A stretch of DNA of 64,000 nucleotides from Desulfurococcaceae archaeon AG1 (lineage in GTDB: Archaea; Thermoproteota; Thermoprotei_A; Sulfolobales; AG1). The stretch is from assembly GCA_003116855.1 (NCBI GenBank), contig BEWT01000015.1, forward strand, positions 1 to 64,000, read 5' to 3'. Both the position numbers and the translations under genes were made by a program. Under the pieces are notes generated by a model that made no database searches, had not been told where the DNA came from, and saw only the letters and a program-made list of their open reading frames with translations. Within the stretch, counting starts at the first letter, position 1. Every line of letters begins with the position of its first letter. Below, one piece after another: positions 8,237-17,831 of this stretch.

Positions 8237-9478
8237 TTACTGCTCAGGCTTTCTATATGCTTCTGCATACCATGGTATTTTTCTAGCCACGATCCCGAAG
8301 ATCTCTTTCACCATTCTCTCAGAGGTTATTGGCGGGTTATACTCACCAGCTGTTTGGGTTCTCCAGCCCAGGATCCTGGTTTCTCCTCTAGCATATCTAG
8401 CTATGGCCTCCATTTTGTCTAGCACTGGTTCTATCTCTCTCAATAGCTTTTTACTATATAGTCTCTCCCTCAGCTCCCTAGCTATCTCGAGGGCTTCTTC
8501 AGCGTTGTTTTTCGTTATAGTCTCCTCATCGAGATCCATGAAGCTAGCCTTGTTATATTCGAGGAATCTTTTGAACCAATACCTAGCACTCTTATTAACT
8601 ATAACGTCTATAGCTTCTGAAATGCTCCTCTCAGGGTCATAGGTTTTTTCGAAAAGCATGTTCGAGATCGTGTATAGAGGTATTTTAGACGCCTCGGGCT
8701 GGTTAGCAGGGTTAGATACATAGCCTGATACGAGTCTTGACATATTGCTAGGCCTATTCCTTATAGCTCCTAGATGGAGCCTCGTGATCCCGTTGACGGT
8801 GAAGTAATCGTTAACCGGATAGTTATCCCATATAAAGGGTCTTCTCTTGATAAGCCTCGAGACCGCTTCAAGATCCTCCTCAGAGATCTTGTGGGAGGCA
8901 ACCCACATACCAGTCCAGATAATATGGATCCCTGGATCTACTAGGGAGCCTAGCTCCGATAAGTAGTCCTCTTTTAAGCCATAGTAATATGTAGGGCAGA
9001 ATACAAGGGATCTGGGCTCTAGCTCCCCATAGATCTTGTTTACAAGAGAAGCCTGGGCTTCTGCGAGACTCCTATAACCCCTGCCCCTCAGGATCGGGGG
9101 TATATCGTCGAGGAAAAGGGCTAGATCCTCTATCCCGTGCTCCATAACCCTCTGAAGCTTTCTCAACAAGATCCTCGTATCATGGTTGGAGGAGTAATCA
9201 ATATCAAGCCCAGGGCTCAGAGCAAAGACAACCCTGACACCATATCTATTGGCAGCGCTAACAAGCATAGATAGCCTGTCTAGAAATTCAGGTGTATAGG
9301 GATCTCTCCACCAGTCACGATGCATAGGATCCCATTTAGGGGCATATATATAGGTGTCAAAACCAAGCCTCCCCAGAAACTCGACCATATAGATCCTATC
9401 CAGCCAATCCCACGGCGTACCATAGAAACCTTCAACAACACCAAACACCAAGACCAGCCGAGAGAGAATCACGAGCAT
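8237..9478 (-). CDS. GH84-type beta-N-acetylglucosaminidase
   Basis: The catalytic barrel of glycoside hydrolase family 84 (O-GlcNAcase/hyaluronidase-like) starts almost at the N-terminus: GVVEGFYGTPWDW, then YIYAPKWDPMHRDWW, ALSPGLDIDYSS, and LALFLDDIPP carrying the adjacent Asp pair (D134-D135 counted from a start at 9508) that performs substrate-assisted hydrolysis. A Met at 9478 is chosen; an earlier start at 9508 adds ten residues. No clear signal peptide precedes the barrel, so the enzyme looks cytosolic. The C-terminal part is helical. The neighbour nagA supports a GlcNAc-releasing role. Confidence 0.88.
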   Translation of the reverse strand: MLVILSRLVLVFGVVEGFYGTPWDWLDRIYMVEFLGRLGFDTYIYAPKWDPMHRDWWRDPYTPEFLDRLSMLVSAANRYGVRVVFALSPGLDIDYSSNHDTRILLRKLQRVMEHGIEDLALFLDDIPPILRGRGYRSLAEAQASLVNKIYGELEPRSLVFCPTYYYGLKEDYLSELGSLVDPGIHIIWTGMWVASHKISEEDLEAVSRLIKRRPFIWDNYPVNDYFTVNGITRLHLGAIRNRPSNMSRLVSGYVSNPANQPEASKIPLYTISNMLFEKTYDPERSISEAIDVIVNKSARYWFKRFLEYNKASFMDLDEETITKNNAEEALEIARELRERLYSKKLLREIEPVLDKMEAIARYARGETRILGWRTQTAGEYNPPITSERMVKEIFGIVARKIPWYAEAYRKPEQ

Positions 9479-9730
9479 GGTATTAAAACAAACCATAGCT
9501 AATTGCACTAAGTGTAGGGAGGCCTTATCTACTATAGCCGAATGATCCTGGATTTCGTGTGTATTTATGTGGAACTATAGCTAGCATTGTAACACATGTA
9601 ACAGAACCCAGTCTAGCTAATAATAAAGAATAGACGTAGATAGAAGCGTTATGAGCCGAACAAGATCCTCGGGTTATTCGTAATATCGGTTAAAAATTAT
9701 CAATAGATCTTTATAGATCTGTTAAGTTTT

Positions 9731-10417
9731 CTATGCGGTAATGTAATAAGGCTCTGTAACAGTATCTGAGGAGACCAGGGCTATCCACTGTCCAGACATA
9801 GCATGACCTGGTACTCCGCACGCTATCCAGTAGACTCCTTTAGGAATAGATGTCGCTATCATCACGGTAGTCTCACCCTGTCCTATGCCCTCTTTATATC
9901 CCGATATCCCGAGCTTTCCATCTGGTGCCCATGCGATGAGCTTTCCGTCTTTTGTTGGATCAGCGCTTCTAGGTGTGGGTGTGTTGTTCGCTATTATCCC
10001 AACGCTGTGCGGTAGGTCGTCCTCGTTGATATACTTGACTACTAGGCTCCACTCAGCGGGTATATATATTACTAATTTACCATTACTGCTACCGTTGAAA
10101 TTATAGTGTCCCTCCTTTCCTCCATCGAACATTATATGTATGCCCTCGCATTTCTCTCCACCCTCCTGCTTAATTTCGCTTTCGTGATGGGTAACTAGAG
10201 TAACATATACGGTTTTATTCGAGTCATCGTGGGGCAGCCTCTTCCCTGTTATAGGTGCTTTAGTAGGTGTTGGTGTTGAGGTTTGAGGGCTTACTGGTAG
10301 TGCCCGCTGGTAGGATACCAGGTAAATCATTGCTACTGCTAGAATTATTACCGCTATTGCGACGACCGCTATAGTTATTCTACTTTCAGCCTTTTCTATT
10401 TTCCTCATTACACTCAC
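9731..10417 (-). CDS. sulfocyanin-like membrane-anchored blue copper protein
   Basis: 228 residues: an N-terminal membrane anchor (about 13-35), a Pro/Thr linker (41-58) and a cupredoxin domain. Sulfocyanins shuttle electrons to terminal oxidases on the outer face of archaeal membranes. Copper ligands are visible: H137 in DDLPHSVG and C200/H205 in CGVPGHAMSGQW. In typical sulfocyanins the residue five after this His is the axial Met (GHAESGMW); here it is Gln210, while a Met sits at 207. The gene is alone, 222 bases from the GH84 gene. A TATA-like AT stretch is located upstream near 10435-10455. Confidence 0.88.
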   Translation of the reverse strand: MSVMRKIEKAESRITIAVVAIAVIILAVAMIYLVSYQRALPVSPQTSTPTPTKAPITGKRLPHDDSNKTVYVTLVTHHESEIKQEGGEKCEGIHIMFDGGKEGHYNFNGSSNGKLVIYIPAEWSLVVKYINEDDLPHSVGIIANNTPTPRSADPTKDGKLIAWAPDGKLGISGYKEGIGQGETTVMIATSIPKGVYWIACGVPGHAMSGQWIALVSSDTVTEPYYITA

Positions 10418-10433
10418 CTTTACAAAATATAGT

Positions 10434-10462
10434 AGGAGATTTAAATATATAAATATTCAAAA
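10434..10462 (-). promoter_or_regulatory. TATA-like element of the sulfocyanin gene
   Basis: Reading the minus strand, ATTTATATATTTAAATCTCC ends about 17-25 bases before the region where a leaderless or short-leader message for the ATG at 10417 would begin. The element is AT-only over more than ten bases. Confidence 0.4.
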
Positions 10463-11028
10463 CTATACAAATATAAGAAAATGTATTTATCTTTATACAA
10501 AGATATAATGATCCTCGAGAGATCACAGATCCCGAGATCGTAGAACTATTAGTATTAAAGGCCCCTCTAGAAACATAGTCAACATTGGGCAGAATGTTGA
10601 CCGAACCTGGTATGGTGGTAACAATGTAACAGCTCAGAGCATAGCTTCATATCATCGTCTAGGGAAAGGTAAAGAATAACAGGGGATATTCAGGAATAGA
10701 TGGTGGTTGATCGCTAATATTTCTAGATTCATTTCTTAAACTGGCTAAGAGTTAATTGTAAACATACTATTGAACGCGATCTACAAGTCGGCTGGGGGAG
10801 AGGTATTAGAAAAGATCTAGATAGCCGCTGTCCTAGGCTCCAAGCTTTACGGCTTTTATAGCTCTACAGCGTATAAGTATATATATAAGATTAATTGATA
10901 TTTAGAAATGGGAAGCTATATTGAGCATCTATAGAGTAGTAGAAATAATAATCTCTATAGTCTTTATAACTATATTCCTTACGGGAGACATGGCTAAATC
11001 CCTCCTCCATGGTTTGAGGTGAGATCCC
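10463..11028. other. 566-base intergenic region
   Basis: Separates the divergent sulfocyanin and 2-hydroxyacid dehydrogenase genes. It holds a perfect 9-base inverted repeat (10578-10601) and, at 10870-10890, an AT-rich TATA-like run. No supported protein-coding frame. Confidence 0.55.
10578..10601. repeat. perfect 9-base inverted repeat with 6-base spacer
   Basis: GTCAACATT at 10578-10586 is mirrored by AATGTTGAC at 10593-10601, separated by GGGCAG. It could be a dimeric regulator operator or an RNA hairpin; it is about 160 bases from the sulfocyanin start and 430 from the dehydrogenase start. Confidence 0.5.
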
Positions 11029-12054
11029 ATGTCGGCTCAAGCTTCTGATAAATACTTGGTTCTCAGTTTCAGCCCCCTGCCTGCTGAGCTTATAAGGGCT
11101 CTGATAGCTCCCTATAGGTCTTTGCTGGATAGGGATGTTGATGTAGTTGTCTTCAGAGATGTGAGCGATTGGGATAGGCTTTCCGCTTTGCTCAGATCTG
11201 TTGATGTTATAATAGGTGACTACACCATGGAGGTTCCTATAACGAGGGATATGTGCTATGCTATGGAGAAGGTTAGGCTTATAGCTCAGCCGAGCACTGG
11301 TTTCGATCACATAGATATAGAGGCATGCGCCGAGAAAAGGATCCCGGTAGCCAATATAGGTGGGGCTAATGCTGTCACGGTAGCGGAGTACACAGTTATG
11401 GTAGCCCTAGCCCTGCTGCGCAGGCTTGTAGAGGCTCATGAGAGGACTAGGAGGGGTGAGTGGGTTCAGTGGGAGCTTATGGAGAAGGGTTCGTTCGAGC
11501 TTCAGGGTAAGACTTGGGGTATAGTTGGTCTGGGCAGGATTGGGAGGGAGGTTGCTAAGAGGGTTAGGGCTTTCGATACCAATGTAATATACTATGATAA
11601 GGTTAGGTTTGAGGATGTGGAGAAAGAGCTAGGCGTAGAATACTCTCCTCTACCCAAGCTCTTGAGGACTAGCGATATAGTATCGCTACACGTACCCCTA
11701 ACGCCTGAGACTAGGCGTATGATAGGTGAGAAGGAGCTAAGGCTAATGAAACCCACAGCGATCCTTATAAACCCGGCGAGGGGGGAGATTGTTGATGAGG
11801 AGGCTCTTGCCAGGGCTCTGGAGGAGAGGTGGATAGCCGGTGCTGCTGTTGATGTGTATAGCAGAGAGCCTCCTGGAAAGGATCATCCTCTCATAAGGCT
11901 CGCAGCTAAGGGTGATCTAAACTTGATTGTAACACCCCATATAGGTGGTGCTTCTACAGAGTCCAGGGCTAGGATAATCCAGGTTACGATAGAGAATGTT
12001 GTGAGGGTTCTAAGGGGAGAGAAGCCCTTGAATGTTGTTAACATGCCCATATAG
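11029..12054 (+). CDS. D-isomer-specific 2-hydroxyacid dehydrogenase
   Basis: 341 residues of the phosphoglycerate/glyoxylate dehydrogenase family, NAD(P)-dependent reduction of 2-oxoacids. The Rossmann motif GIVGLGRIGREVAKRV and the catalytic Arg, Glu and His in INPARGEIVDEEAL, EPPGKDHPL and VTPHIGGAST are visible. It is followed nine bases later by the TPP-enzyme gene, so the two are almost certainly cotranscribed and may act on related 2-oxoacids. No regulatory ACT domain is attached, which argues against a dedicated serine-pathway enzyme. Exact substrate unknown. Confidence 0.9.
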   Translation: MSAQASDKYLVLSFSPLPAELIRALIAPYRSLLDRDVDVVVFRDVSDWDRLSALLRSVDVIIGDYTMEVPITRDMCYAMEKVRLIAQPSTGFDHIDIEACAEKRIPVANIGGANAVTVAEYTVMVALALLRRLVEAHERTRRGEWVQWELMEKGSFELQGKTWGIVGLGRIGREVAKRVRAFDTNVIYYDKVRFEDVEKELGVEYSPLPKLLRTSDIVSLHVPLTPETRRMIGEKELRLMKPTAILINPARGEIVDEEALARALEERWIAGAAVDVYSREPPGKDHPLIRLAAKGDLNLIVTPHIGGASTESRARIIQVTIENVVRVLRGEKPLNVVNMPI

Positions 12055-12063
12055 TGTGGGATC

Positions 12064-13743
12064 ATGCCAACAGTAGCTTCATACATAGTAGAGGTTCTAA
12101 AACTCCTAGGCCTCAAGAGGATCTATGGGATAATAGGTACAACGATCCTTGACTTTATGGATGCTCTCTACGATTACAGAGAAGATCTGAGGCTCATAAC
12201 AACAAGGCATGAGCAAGCTGCTGTCAGCATGGCTGATGCAGAGTATAGAGTTACGGGCAATCTAGGAGCTGTTGCGGTTCACGGAGGACCCGGGTTTCTC
12301 AACACAGCTCTCGGCCTGGGGATAGCTTTCAAGGATAGAGTACCACTGCTACTCATATCCGGGGGTGTTAAGAGGAGGCTCTATGGAACTGACGCTATGC
12401 ATGAGGTGGATCAGGTTAGCATTGTGAGACCCATAACGAAATACGCTGCTAGGCTATCGAGGGAAGAAGAGCTTCCAAGCATTATGACCAAGGCTTTGCG
12501 GTTAGCTCTATCCAAACCCCGGGGTCCTGTGGTGCTAGAGGTTCCTGAGGATATGTGGAGGCGTCCCGTGAACGCTGCTCCTAGCGATGCTCTCAGGGAA
12601 TTAAAGATCGAGTCGGTGAAACCCCGCAGAGAGGATGTGGAGGAAATACTGAGCTATATGGTTAAGGCGGAGAAGCCCGCAGTATTAGTGTGTGGCGAAG
12701 CCGCTCTCCCCGGTGTTGAGTCTCTGCTCTCGGAGCTTGCATGGAGGGTTGGTGCTTATGTTATGGTTACTGGTAATGCTAGGGGTGCTTGTGACGAGAA
12801 TGATCCTAGGTGTATGGGGAGGGTTGGTTTTGGAGGAGGATCTCTCCCAGCTGATAAGGTGTTGGAGGAGGCCGATCTTCTCCTAGTTCTGGGAGACGAG
12901 CTTGATGATATAGCTACCTATGGCTATAACATAATCCCCAGAGGCGATGTTGTTATCGTCACCGAGAACAAGGGCGTAGAGGCAAGGCCGCTCTATTACT
13001 CAAAACTTGTTTATGCAGACCCCTACGAGACCTTGAAAGCCCTTGTCGAGGTCTCGAGGGAGAGGGGTTTGGAGATCTCTAAACCATCCTGGGATTCTGA
13101 GGTTGAGGGCTTCAAATCCCTCTGGAGATCCTCGATAGAAGAGGCTCTCTCAAGAAGATATACGGGCTATGCCAACCCGTCTAGGTTCTTTAAGAGGCTT
13201 GGTGAGAAGCTTCCTGAGAGGTGTGTAATAACCGGGGGTCAGGGTGTGCATATAGTGTATGCCTATGACTTCATAAAGATCAGGAGGCCGAGAAGCTTCC
13301 TAGCAGCTACAAGACTTGGAGCGATGGGCTATGCCTTCCCAGCAGCCATAGGGGCTAAGCTAGCCCTCCCCGACCACGAGGTCATAGCTGTAGTTGGTGA
13401 CGGGGATTTTATGATGAGCGTGGGAGAGCTTGAAACTATCATTAGGGAGAACATACCCGTTAAGGTTGTGGTTGTTAACGACATGTCCTACAGAGTTCTT
13501 CTCCTAAGGCAAAAGATCCAGAGGAGGGGTAGGGTGATAGGAACCCTCCTAGAGAACCCCTCGTTCGAAGCACTTGCTAGAACCTTCGGGGCTCTCGGAG
13601 CCACAGTATCGGATGATGGTGAGATAGATAGGGTTATAGACGAAATGCTGGGATCGGATAAACCCTTCATAGTAGATCTTAGAATAAGCCAGGAAGATGT
13701 GCCGCCCCTCAACATAGAGGCATCGATGAGAATAGCGGAATAA
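12064..13743 (+). CDS. TPP-dependent enzyme, acetolactate-synthase-like
   Basis: 559 residues with the three-domain layout of the acetohydroxyacid synthase/benzoylformate decarboxylase family. The cofactor-activating Glu is in TTRHEQAAVSMADAEYR, and the diphosphate motif is GDGDFMMSVGELE followed by VVVVNDMSY. AHAS, glyoxylate carboligase, oxalyl-CoA decarboxylase and 2-oxoacid decarboxylase share this architecture. No small regulatory subunit (ilvN) is adjacent, and the partner is a 2-hydroxyacid dehydrogenase, so a dedicated role in branched-chain synthesis is doubtful. Family sure, reaction uncertain. Confidence 0.85.
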   Translation: MPTVASYIVEVLKLLGLKRIYGIIGTTILDFMDALYDYREDLRLITTRHEQAAVSMADAEYRVTGNLGAVAVHGGPGFLNTALGLGIAFKDRVPLLLISGGVKRRLYGTDAMHEVDQVSIVRPITKYAARLSREEELPSIMTKALRLALSKPRGPVVLEVPEDMWRRPVNAAPSDALRELKIESVKPRREDVEEILSYMVKAEKPAVLVCGEAALPGVESLLSELAWRVGAYVMVTGNARGACDENDPRCMGRVGFGGGSLPADKVLEEADLLLVLGDELDDIATYGYNIIPRGDVVIVTENKGVEARPLYYSKLVYADPYETLKALVEVSRERGLEISKPSWDSEVEGFKSLWRSSIEEALSRRYTGYANPSRFFKRLGEKLPERCVITGGQGVHIVYAYDFIKIRRPRSFLAATRLGAMGYAFPAAIGAKLALPDHEVIAVVGDGDFMMSVGELETIIRENIPVKVVVVNDMSYRVLLLRQKIQRRGRVIGTLLENPSFEALARTFGALGATVSDDGEIDRVIDEMLGSDKPFIVDLRISQEDVPPLNIEASMRIAE

Positions 13744-13892
13744 AAGTCTTAAAACCCTGTTTATCACTGTTAGGCTTTATAATGCTAGGGGCTGGCTATC
13801 TTGCAGACCTTTCCTTGCCAGCTAGGTTTTAGACTATAGCACTAGCTTCATAGTCGTCATAATTATTTATAAGATGGGTTTATAATTAGCAT

Positions 13893-15824
13893 ATGGGATT
13901 CATGTTGAGAGGTTATAGAACAGAGAAAAAATATAAAAAATATATAGGGGTACTCCTCCCCATAGTCTTTATAACAGTATCCCTTCTGGGGGGACTTATA
14001 CCCCTAGCTAGTGCCCAACAGCCCATATCTATCGATATTAAGGAGCCTCCTAAGCATAGCTGCCCAGCTGTGGGTGGGGTTCTTAAGGTAGCGATTGGGA
14101 GTAAGCCGAACACCCTTAACTGGTTTGTGGCTGGGTCTAGCTGGGAGATCCTGGTTCTAACGCCTATATATAATAGGCTTGTTAGGTTCTATAATGGGAC
14201 GCTGGTTAAAGAGGTTGCCCAGAGTATTGAGATGAGCCCTGATGGGAAGGTATATACGATAAAGATAGTTAGCGGGATAAAGTTCCACGATGGTAAACCC
14301 TTAACGGCTGAGGATGTTGCCTTCACCATAAATATGCTTAGAAACTCTTCATGGGCCTACTACTATGGTGTGTTTAGAAACGTTGATAGAGCAGAGGTCG
14401 TCGATCCCACGACGGTTAGGGTTTATATGAAAGTTGTTGATGCAGGCTTTGTTGAGAATGCATTAAGCGTTATGAACATAATGCCCAAGCATATATGGGA
14501 GCCCAAGTTCAGGGAGCTGGGCGACGGTGTTGCCAAGTATAACCCCAGCCTTAGCGAGCTTGTTGGAAGCGGTCCGTTCATAATAACTGAGTTCCAGCCG
14601 GACCAGTTCATCAGCTATAAGGCTAACACTAACTACTGGCAGGGGAGGCCATGTATTGATCAGCTTGTTATGAGCTTTATAGGTGAGGCTAGCGTAGCCT
14701 TACTAGCACTTGAAAAAGGAGATATACAGACATACTCGGGCTTTATAACACCAGAAGTCGTGCCTAGGCTTCTCTCCAACCCAAGTATAGCTATCCATGT
14801 ATATACTAGTGACTTCTACTACCACTGGGGGCTTAACAATAAGAAATGGCCTTTCAACATAACACTCTTTAGAAAAGCCCTAGCATATGCTGTTGACTAT
14901 GACGCGATCATAAACACGATCCTCATGGGCTATGGAGTGCGGGGTAGCCCTGGCTTCGTACCCCCATTCGGTGTTCATGCTAAGTGGTATAACCCCAACC
15001 TGGAATACTATACATATAATCTATCAAAAGCAGCAGAGATCCTGGATCAGTTGGGCTTCAGAGATATAGATGGTGATGGGTGGAGAGAGGCTCCAGACGG
15101 CTCTAAGTTTAAATTCGAGATCTACCCGCCTAGCTATGATATAATAAGGGTTAGGGCTGCAGAGATAATAGCGGATAGCCTTGCAAAGATACCGAGGGGA
15201 GGTATAAAGGCTGAGGTAAGGATCGTGGAGTGGGCGACTGCGTGGGCCCTTATAAGGGGTGGGCAGGTGGATACATGGCTTCTAGGAAGCGGTCCTGGCT
15301 ATGATATATCGTGGCTCCAGACTAGGTTCCACTCCAAAGGATCTGCTAACTGGAATAGATACTCCAACCCGGAGGTGGATAAGCTTATAGACCAGCTGGT
15401 AGCGGAGCTAGATCCTGATAAGAGGAGGGAGCTTGCATGGAAGATCCAGGAGATATTAGCGGACGAGGTACCGGCTGTAAACCTCTATTACAGGAAATTC
15501 GTAGCACCATATAGAGTAGATGCTTTCGAAGGCTGGGTTAGGGTGGTTGACGATGATCTGAACAACTGGTGGAACTTCCTCAACATATATTCAAAGACCG
15601 GGAAGCCGGTTGCTCCAACACCGCCTCCCACGACACCTGTTACGACCCAGGTGATCACACAGACTGTAGTGGCTGAGAGAACTGTTACACAGGTTGCGAC
15701 CCTTACTCAGGTGCAGCAGGCTCCCTCAATAGACACGATGACGATATTAATGGTAGCAATAGCCGGTATCGTGGTAGTTGCAGTAATAACAGCCCTCCTC
15801 TTGATGAGGAAGAGGGCTAGTTAG
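13893..15824 (+). CDS. ABC importer substrate-binding protein, peptide/nickel family 5
   Basis: 643 residues: an N-terminal hydrophobic signal/anchor (about 17-40), a family-5 extracellular solute-binding domain (GGVLKVAIGSKPNTLNW; VYTIKIVSGIKFHDGKPLTAEDVAF; LVGSGPFIITEF), a Pro/Thr-rich stalk near 575-610 and a C-terminal membrane helix (MTILMVAIAGIVVVAVITAL) ending in basic residues. The stalk-plus-anchor design is usual for archaeal binding proteins that lack lipid tethers. It overlaps no gene but its stop is immediately followed by the first permease ATG. Ligand could be an oligopeptide or an oligosaccharide. Confidence 0.92.
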   Translation: MGFMLRGYRTEKKYKKYIGVLLPIVFITVSLLGGLIPLASAQQPISIDIKEPPKHSCPAVGGVLKVAIGSKPNTLNWFVAGSSWEILVLTPIYNRLVRFYNGTLVKEVAQSIEMSPDGKVYTIKIVSGIKFHDGKPLTAEDVAFTINMLRNSSWAYYYGVFRNVDRAEVVDPTTVRVYMKVVDAGFVENALSVMNIMPKHIWEPKFRELGDGVAKYNPSLSELVGSGPFIITEFQPDQFISYKANTNYWQGRPCIDQLVMSFIGEASVALLALEKGDIQTYSGFITPEVVPRLLSNPSIAIHVYTSDFYYHWGLNNKKWPFNITLFRKALAYAVDYDAIINTILMGYGVRGSPGFVPPFGVHAKWYNPNLEYYTYNLSKAAEILDQLGFRDIDGDGWREAPDGSKFKFEIYPPSYDIIRVRAAEIIADSLAKIPRGGIKAEVRIVEWATAWALIRGGQVDTWLLGSGPGYDISWLQTRFHSKGSANWNRYSNPEVDKLIDQLVAELDPDKRRELAWKIQEILADEVPAVNLYYRKFVAPYRVDAFEGWVRVVDDDLNNWWNFLNIYSKTGKPVAPTPPPTTPVTTQVITQTVVAERTVTQVATLTQVQQAPSIDTMTILMVAIAGIVVVAVITALLLMRKRAS

Positions 15825-16796
15825 ATGTCATTAGCAAGTTTTTTAGCTAAGAAGATTGTTTCCTCCATACTCACTATCCTAGCTATCCTAACCCTGGTTT
15901 TTTTCCTGGTAAGATTAACTGGGGATCCTTTTGCAGAGCTTGAGAACGATCCTAGGATAACGCCTGAGACTCTGCAAGCTCTCAGAAGACTCTATGGTAT
16001 GGATAAGAGCGTGGTGGAGCAGTATATATCATATGTTCATAATATGCTGATTGGGGAGATGGGGTATTCTGTAAAGTTCTCCAAACCCGTTTTCGATGCT
16101 ATTATGGAGAGGCTTCCATACACACTAGCACTCCTAGTCCCCTCGATAACACTCTCTAACTATCTAGCCTACAAAATAGGGGTTGAGATGGGGTATAGGA
16201 GGGGTTCTAGGCTTGATATAATTACGCTAGCTCTATCGAACTTCCTCAGGGCTACGCCGTATTTCTGGCTAGCAATAATATTTCTCTATGTATTCTCGGT
16301 ACAGCTAGGGCTCTTCCCACTATATGGAGCTATAAGCCCTGGCCTCTCCTTCCCATCGTTCGAGTGGTTTGTAGACTATCTATGGCACTACGCGATCCCG
16401 TTCCTCGTTCTCGTCGTTAGAGGGACTTTTATTTTTGTGCTCTATGTGAGGAACTCTGTGATAGATATACTTGGTGAGGACTATGTTGCTGTTGCGAGGG
16501 CTAAGGGGCTGCCTGAGAAGGCTGTTAAGAGCTCCTATGTTGCTAGGAACGCTATGCTTCCAATGATAACAGTTATGGGGCTTAGGTATGCGTTCATAAT
16601 AGATGGGGCTATACTCACCGAAACAGTGTTCTCCTACCCGGGTACGGGGAGGCTGGTTTTCGAGGCGATTATTAATAGGGATTTCTGGCTTCTCCAGGGA
16701 GTGATGGTGATACTGTCGATAAGCGTTGTGCTTGCTAACTTGATAGTAGATCTGCTGTACGCCTTACTAGATCCTAGGGTGAGGTCTCAGAGGTGA
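15825..16796 (+). CDS. ABC importer permease, DppB type
   Basis: 323 residues with about six membrane helices and the binding-protein-dependent permease loop (GEDYVAVARAKGLPEKAV) that docks on the ATPase. N-terminal FLVRLTGDPFAE is typical of the DppB/OppB side. It starts directly after the binding-protein stop and is followed by the DppC-type gene after seven bases. Confidence 0.93.
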   Translation: MSLASFLAKKIVSSILTILAILTLVFFLVRLTGDPFAELENDPRITPETLQALRRLYGMDKSVVEQYISYVHNMLIGEMGYSVKFSKPVFDAIMERLPYTLALLVPSITLSNYLAYKIGVEMGYRRGSRLDIITLALSNFLRATPYFWLAIIFLYVFSVQLGLFPLYGAISPGLSFPSFEWFVDYLWHYAIPFLVLVVRGTFIFVLYVRNSVIDILGEDYVAVARAKGLPEKAVKSSYVARNAMLPMITVMGLRYAFIIDGAILTETVFSYPGTGRLVFEAIINRDFWLLQGVMVILSISVVLANLIVDLLYALLDPRVRSQR

Positions 16797-16803
16797 TCTT
16801 GGG

Positions 16804-17679
16804 ATGACCATGAGAGCTGTATTTGGTGTGAGAGAAACAATAGGGATCGTGTTCTCATCAGCATCGGCTAGGATAGGGCTAGCGATACTCCTAGTATTAG
16901 TATTGATAGCCCTACTAGCAGACCTCATAGCCCCATACAACCCTGGAGAGAGAGTATCCCAGGCATTGATGCCTCCGAGCGAGAAGCATATCCTGGGTAC
17001 AGATGATCTTGGGAGGGATATCTTCTCACAGCTCATACACTCAACAAGGCTCTCATTACTAATAGGATTCATATCGGCCCTAGCTGCAACGCTCATAGGA
17101 ACAGTCATAGGGCTGCTTGCCGGCTACTATGGTGGAAAGCTGGATGAGGCGTTGATGAGGATAACAGATCTATGGCTAGCCTTCCCAAACCTCCTCTTCA
17201 CGATATTGCTTGTGGTGCTCTTCGCCCCACAGGTTGGGAACAGGATCGTGCCTATAGTGGTAGCAATAGCCCTTGGGTCTTGGCCCACTGCTGCAAGGCT
17301 GATAAGATCTGCGGTTATCTCACTCAAGCAGAGCCAGTATATAGAGAGTGCGAGAGCCCTTGGAGCTAGTAACGCTAGGATCATCTTTAAACATATACTC
17401 CCCAACACATCGTCTCTGATAATAATAGAGGTGATAACCCTCATGGGTAACGCGATGCTAACAGAGGCATCGCTAAGCTTCCTAGGACTCGGAGATCCTA
17501 GGGCTATGAGTTGGGGAATGATGCTCCACTACGCCTTGGCAAGGAACGCTATATATCTCGGGATGTGGTGGTGGTTTATACCTCCAGGGCTCATGATAAG
17601 CTTAGCAGTATTGGCAGTGATCCTCATTGGTGTAGGGCTTGAGGAGTACTTCAACCCGAGACTCAGGAGGAGGCTGTGA
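16804..17679 (+). CDS. ABC importer permease, DppC type
   Basis: 291 residues, about six helices, with the DppC hallmarks HILGTDDLGRDIFSQLIHSTR near the N-terminus and the EAA loop YIESARALGASNARIIFKHI. Forms the channel with the preceding DppB-type protein. No dppD/dppF ATPase genes follow; instead a T-rich terminator and a convergent gene occur, so the ATPases must come from elsewhere. Confidence 0.93.
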   Translation: MTMRAVFGVRETIGIVFSSASARIGLAILLVLVLIALLADLIAPYNPGERVSQALMPPSEKHILGTDDLGRDIFSQLIHSTRLSLLIGFISALAATLIGTVIGLLAGYYGGKLDEALMRITDLWLAFPNLLFTILLVVLFAPQVGNRIVPIVVAIALGSWPTAARLIRSAVISLKQSQYIESARALGASNARIIFKHILPNTSSLIIIEVITLMGNAMLTEASLSFLGLGDPRAMSWGMMLHYALARNAIYLGMWWWFIPPGLMISLAVLAVILIGVGLEEYFNPRLRRRL

Positions 17680-17694
17680 ATCGCGATACCGTGT

Positions 17695-17714
17695 ATAAAA
17701 AAGTTCTTTTTTAA
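17695..17714 (+). terminator. T-tract terminator of the peptide importer operon
   Basis: AAAAAAG and CTTTTTT flank a two-base TT centre, 16-30 bases after the dppC-type stop. The six-T run would end transcription; the A-run makes a weak hairpin possible. Confidence 0.55.
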
Positions 17715-17831
17715 ACTTCCTCCCCTCTATAAGTGTTAGTCTAACTGACCGCTTGATTTGTTCAGTGTGTTTTGGCTGGTTGGTGTAGAAGATCTGGCGT
17801 GGCTAAGACCCGGCAGATCCTCTGGAGCGTT

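Noticed and set aside
10891-11310. Minus-strand 139-codon frame overlapping the dehydrogenase gene
   Set aside because: Antisense to an unmistakable gene with no family motifs.
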